A stretch of DNA of 64,000 nt from Actinokineospora xionganensis (GTDB taxonomy: Bacteria; Actinomycetota; Actinomycetes; Mycobacteriales; Pseudonocardiaceae): positions 124,288 to 188,287 of the forward strand of contig NZ_JABVED010000013.1 in the NCBI RefSeq assembly GCF_014323725.1, given 5' to 3'. The translations under genes were made by a program, and so were the position numbers. Numbering within the stretch: position 1 is the first letter of the stretch; each line of letters opens with the position of its first letter. The notes under the pieces were generated by a model. It saw only the letters and a list, made by a program, of their open reading frames with translations. It was not told the DNA's origin and made no database searches. Positions 62,980-64,000 of the stretch are shown here, piece after piece.

Positions 62980-64000
62980 GTGGCGGAAGTCGACTACTAC
63001 GAGCTACTCGGCGTGCGCAGGGATGCGTCGGCGGTCGAGATCAAGTCGGCGTATCGGGCGCTGGCGAAAGTCATGCATCCCGACGCGGGCGGGACGGCTG
63101 GGACGTTTCGTCTGCTGAAGACCGCCTACGAGACGCTGGCCGACTCCCGCAAGCGGGCCGAGTACGACCGGGGTGACCGGGAGCGGCCCGCACCCGAGGT
63201 GCCCAAGCCGCGGGCGCGCAGGCGGATGTACCGGGACGAGCCGGTGTACACCCCGCGGGGCTGCGACCTCCCGCCCGCGTCGCTGTCCTGGTGGCACCTG
63301 ACCAAGCACCAGCCGCGCATCGGCTACGTGCGCACGCCGGGGCACGCCCCCGCCGCCGCCGCGCTGATCGGCACGGCGCTGCTGACGATTCCGCTGCTGC
63401 TGCCGGGCGAGCTGCCGACCGCCGTGCTGGTGTGCTGGCTCGCGCTGGTCGTGACCGCGCTGGGCGCGATGATCCGGTTGCTGCGGTCGTACCTGTCGGC
63501 GGCCAGGGCCAACCGGTCGGCGCTGGCGGAGTTCGGCGAGCGCACGGTGTTCGGAGTGGCCGACGACGAGCCGGTCGGTGAGCGGCTGACCAGCGAGATG
63601 CTGGTCAACTACCTGGCCAGGCTGCCCGGAGCCCGCGTGTTCCATGGGCTGTCGCGGCCGGGATCGGTGTTCGCCGACATCGAGCACGCCGTCCTCTGTG
63701 GACACCGGCTGGTGCTGGTGGAGTCGAAACTGTGGCTGCCCGGCCACTACGAGATCGACGACGACGGTTCCCTGTGGCGCAACGGCCACGCCTTCCGCGG
63801 CGGCACCACCAACTTGTTCGACGCGGTGGCGGCCTTCCAGGACCACCTGCCGGACGTCGACGTCCGCGGGGTGCTGCTGCTGTACCCCAACCGCCGCGGC
63901 CCCCTGACCGCCGACGACGCACCGGGCCTGGGCGTCTCGGCCATGGTCCCGGACCAGTTCGTCCAGGACATCGGCGACTGGCTCTCCGTCGACTGCGCTT
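62980..64000 (+). CDS. J-domain membrane protein with NERD-like C-terminus (cut by the window)
   Basis: 340 residues so far from GTG 62980. A J-domain leads ([34 protein letters not shown]), with the HPD motif that stimulates DnaK. After a basic linker come two membrane helices (about 125-165: [19 protein letters not shown] and [18 protein letters not shown]). The rest has [27 protein letters not shown], like the nuclease-related NERD fold (Asp and Glu-x-Lys). It may place chaperone activity at the membrane; the function is unknown. The end lies beyond 64000. Confidence 0.8.
   Translation, partial: MAEVDYYELLGVRRDASAVEIKSAYRALAKVMHPDAGGTAGTFRLLKTAYETLADSRKRAEYDRGDRERPAPEVPKPRARRRMYRDEPVYTPRGCDLPPASLSWWHLTKHQPRIGYVRTPGHAPAAAALIGTALLTIPLLLPGELPTAVLVCWLALVVTALGAMIRLLRSYLSAARANRSALAEFGERTVFGVADDEPVGERLTSEMLVNYLARLPGARVFHGLSRPGSVFADIEHAVLCGHRLVLVESKLWLPGHYEIDDDGSLWRNGHAFRGGTTNLFDAVAAFQDHLPDVDVRGVLLLYPNRRGPLTADDAPGLGVSAMVPDQFVQDIGDWLSVDCA

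Overview
The window is strongly GC-rich, with codons biased to G or C at the third position. Its gene set points to an actinomycete (Actinomycetota): a mycothiol-type DinB enzyme, an actinobacterial VLRF1-type release factor, an Ada-AlkA fusion overlapping an O6-methylguanine methyltransferase, a subtilisin-inhibitor-like protein and a bacterial nitric oxide synthase. A member of the Pseudonocardiales is my best guess, but that is inference from gene content. I see no rRNA, tRNA, CRISPR array, prophage or plasmid functions, so this looks like ordinary chromosome with a few accessory pockets.

Layout, 1-9.4 kb: two alpha/beta hydrolases, a nucleotidyltransferase overlapping a SIS-domain gene, then a two-gene resistance-type operon on the minus strand (ABC exporter followed 13 bases later by a chloramphenicol-phosphotransferase homologue). 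A GT87-like membrane glycosyltransferase, a tiny HTH protein, an ABC-F ATPase and an SDR with a palindromic operator follow. 9.4-16 kb: a DinB protein with no clear start, an array of degenerate ~40-bp repeats, dgt with acVLRF1, and an XRE-cupin regulator divergent from a CPYC flavoprotein/methyltransferase pair. 16-25 kb: lycopene-cyclase-like enzyme, EAL-GGDEF protein, glmS, a NarL-type two-component system and an ABC1/UbiB kinase. 25-36 kb: DNA-repair cluster (mug-like, ogt, ada-alkA, uvrA) interrupted by a YcaO cyclodehydratase fusion that overlaps a small possible RiPP precursor.

36.9-40.1 kb is the most unusual stretch. A metallo-beta-lactamase-fold hydrolase is followed by a Phd/VapC toxin-antitoxin pair, a truncated copy of the hydrolase 3' end, a Fic module broken by a frameshift and lacking its catalytic His, and a second, more diverged truncated copy. 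Both truncated copies begin at the same codon of the hydrolase, as if the gene's 3' end were a repeated landing site for small toxin-antitoxin cargoes.

40-64 kb: SpoU methyltransferase, NDH-2-like flavoprotein, ArsR/AHSA1 pair with an operator overlapping a likely leaderless promoter, FKBP, P450, a secreted M15-like peptidase, an operon of a catalytically dead IS4-type transposase with an oxidoreductase and a methyltransferase, an SSI-type inhibitor, nitric oxide synthase, a secreted beta-propeller protein, a RES-type toxin-antitoxin pair with a patatin, an S9 peptidase, a TerC-family exporter under a probable manganese (yybP-ykoY) riboswitch, a secreted-hydrolase/ABC-ATPase fusion with its permease, and a J-domain protein cut by the window end. 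Long palindromic elements capped by ACCCGCGAGTC recur in intergenic gaps.

Stretches without a gene longer than about 300 bases: 9988-10256 plus its surroundings (degenerate repeats and hairpins), 38437-38796 (truncated hydrolase copy), 39580-40267 (second truncated copy plus a possible reverse-strand gene remnant) and 49847-50281 (two terminators, then an AT-richer leader with small palindromes). In 34417-34653, 46283-46492 and 49217-49456 I see nothing beyond presumed promoters.
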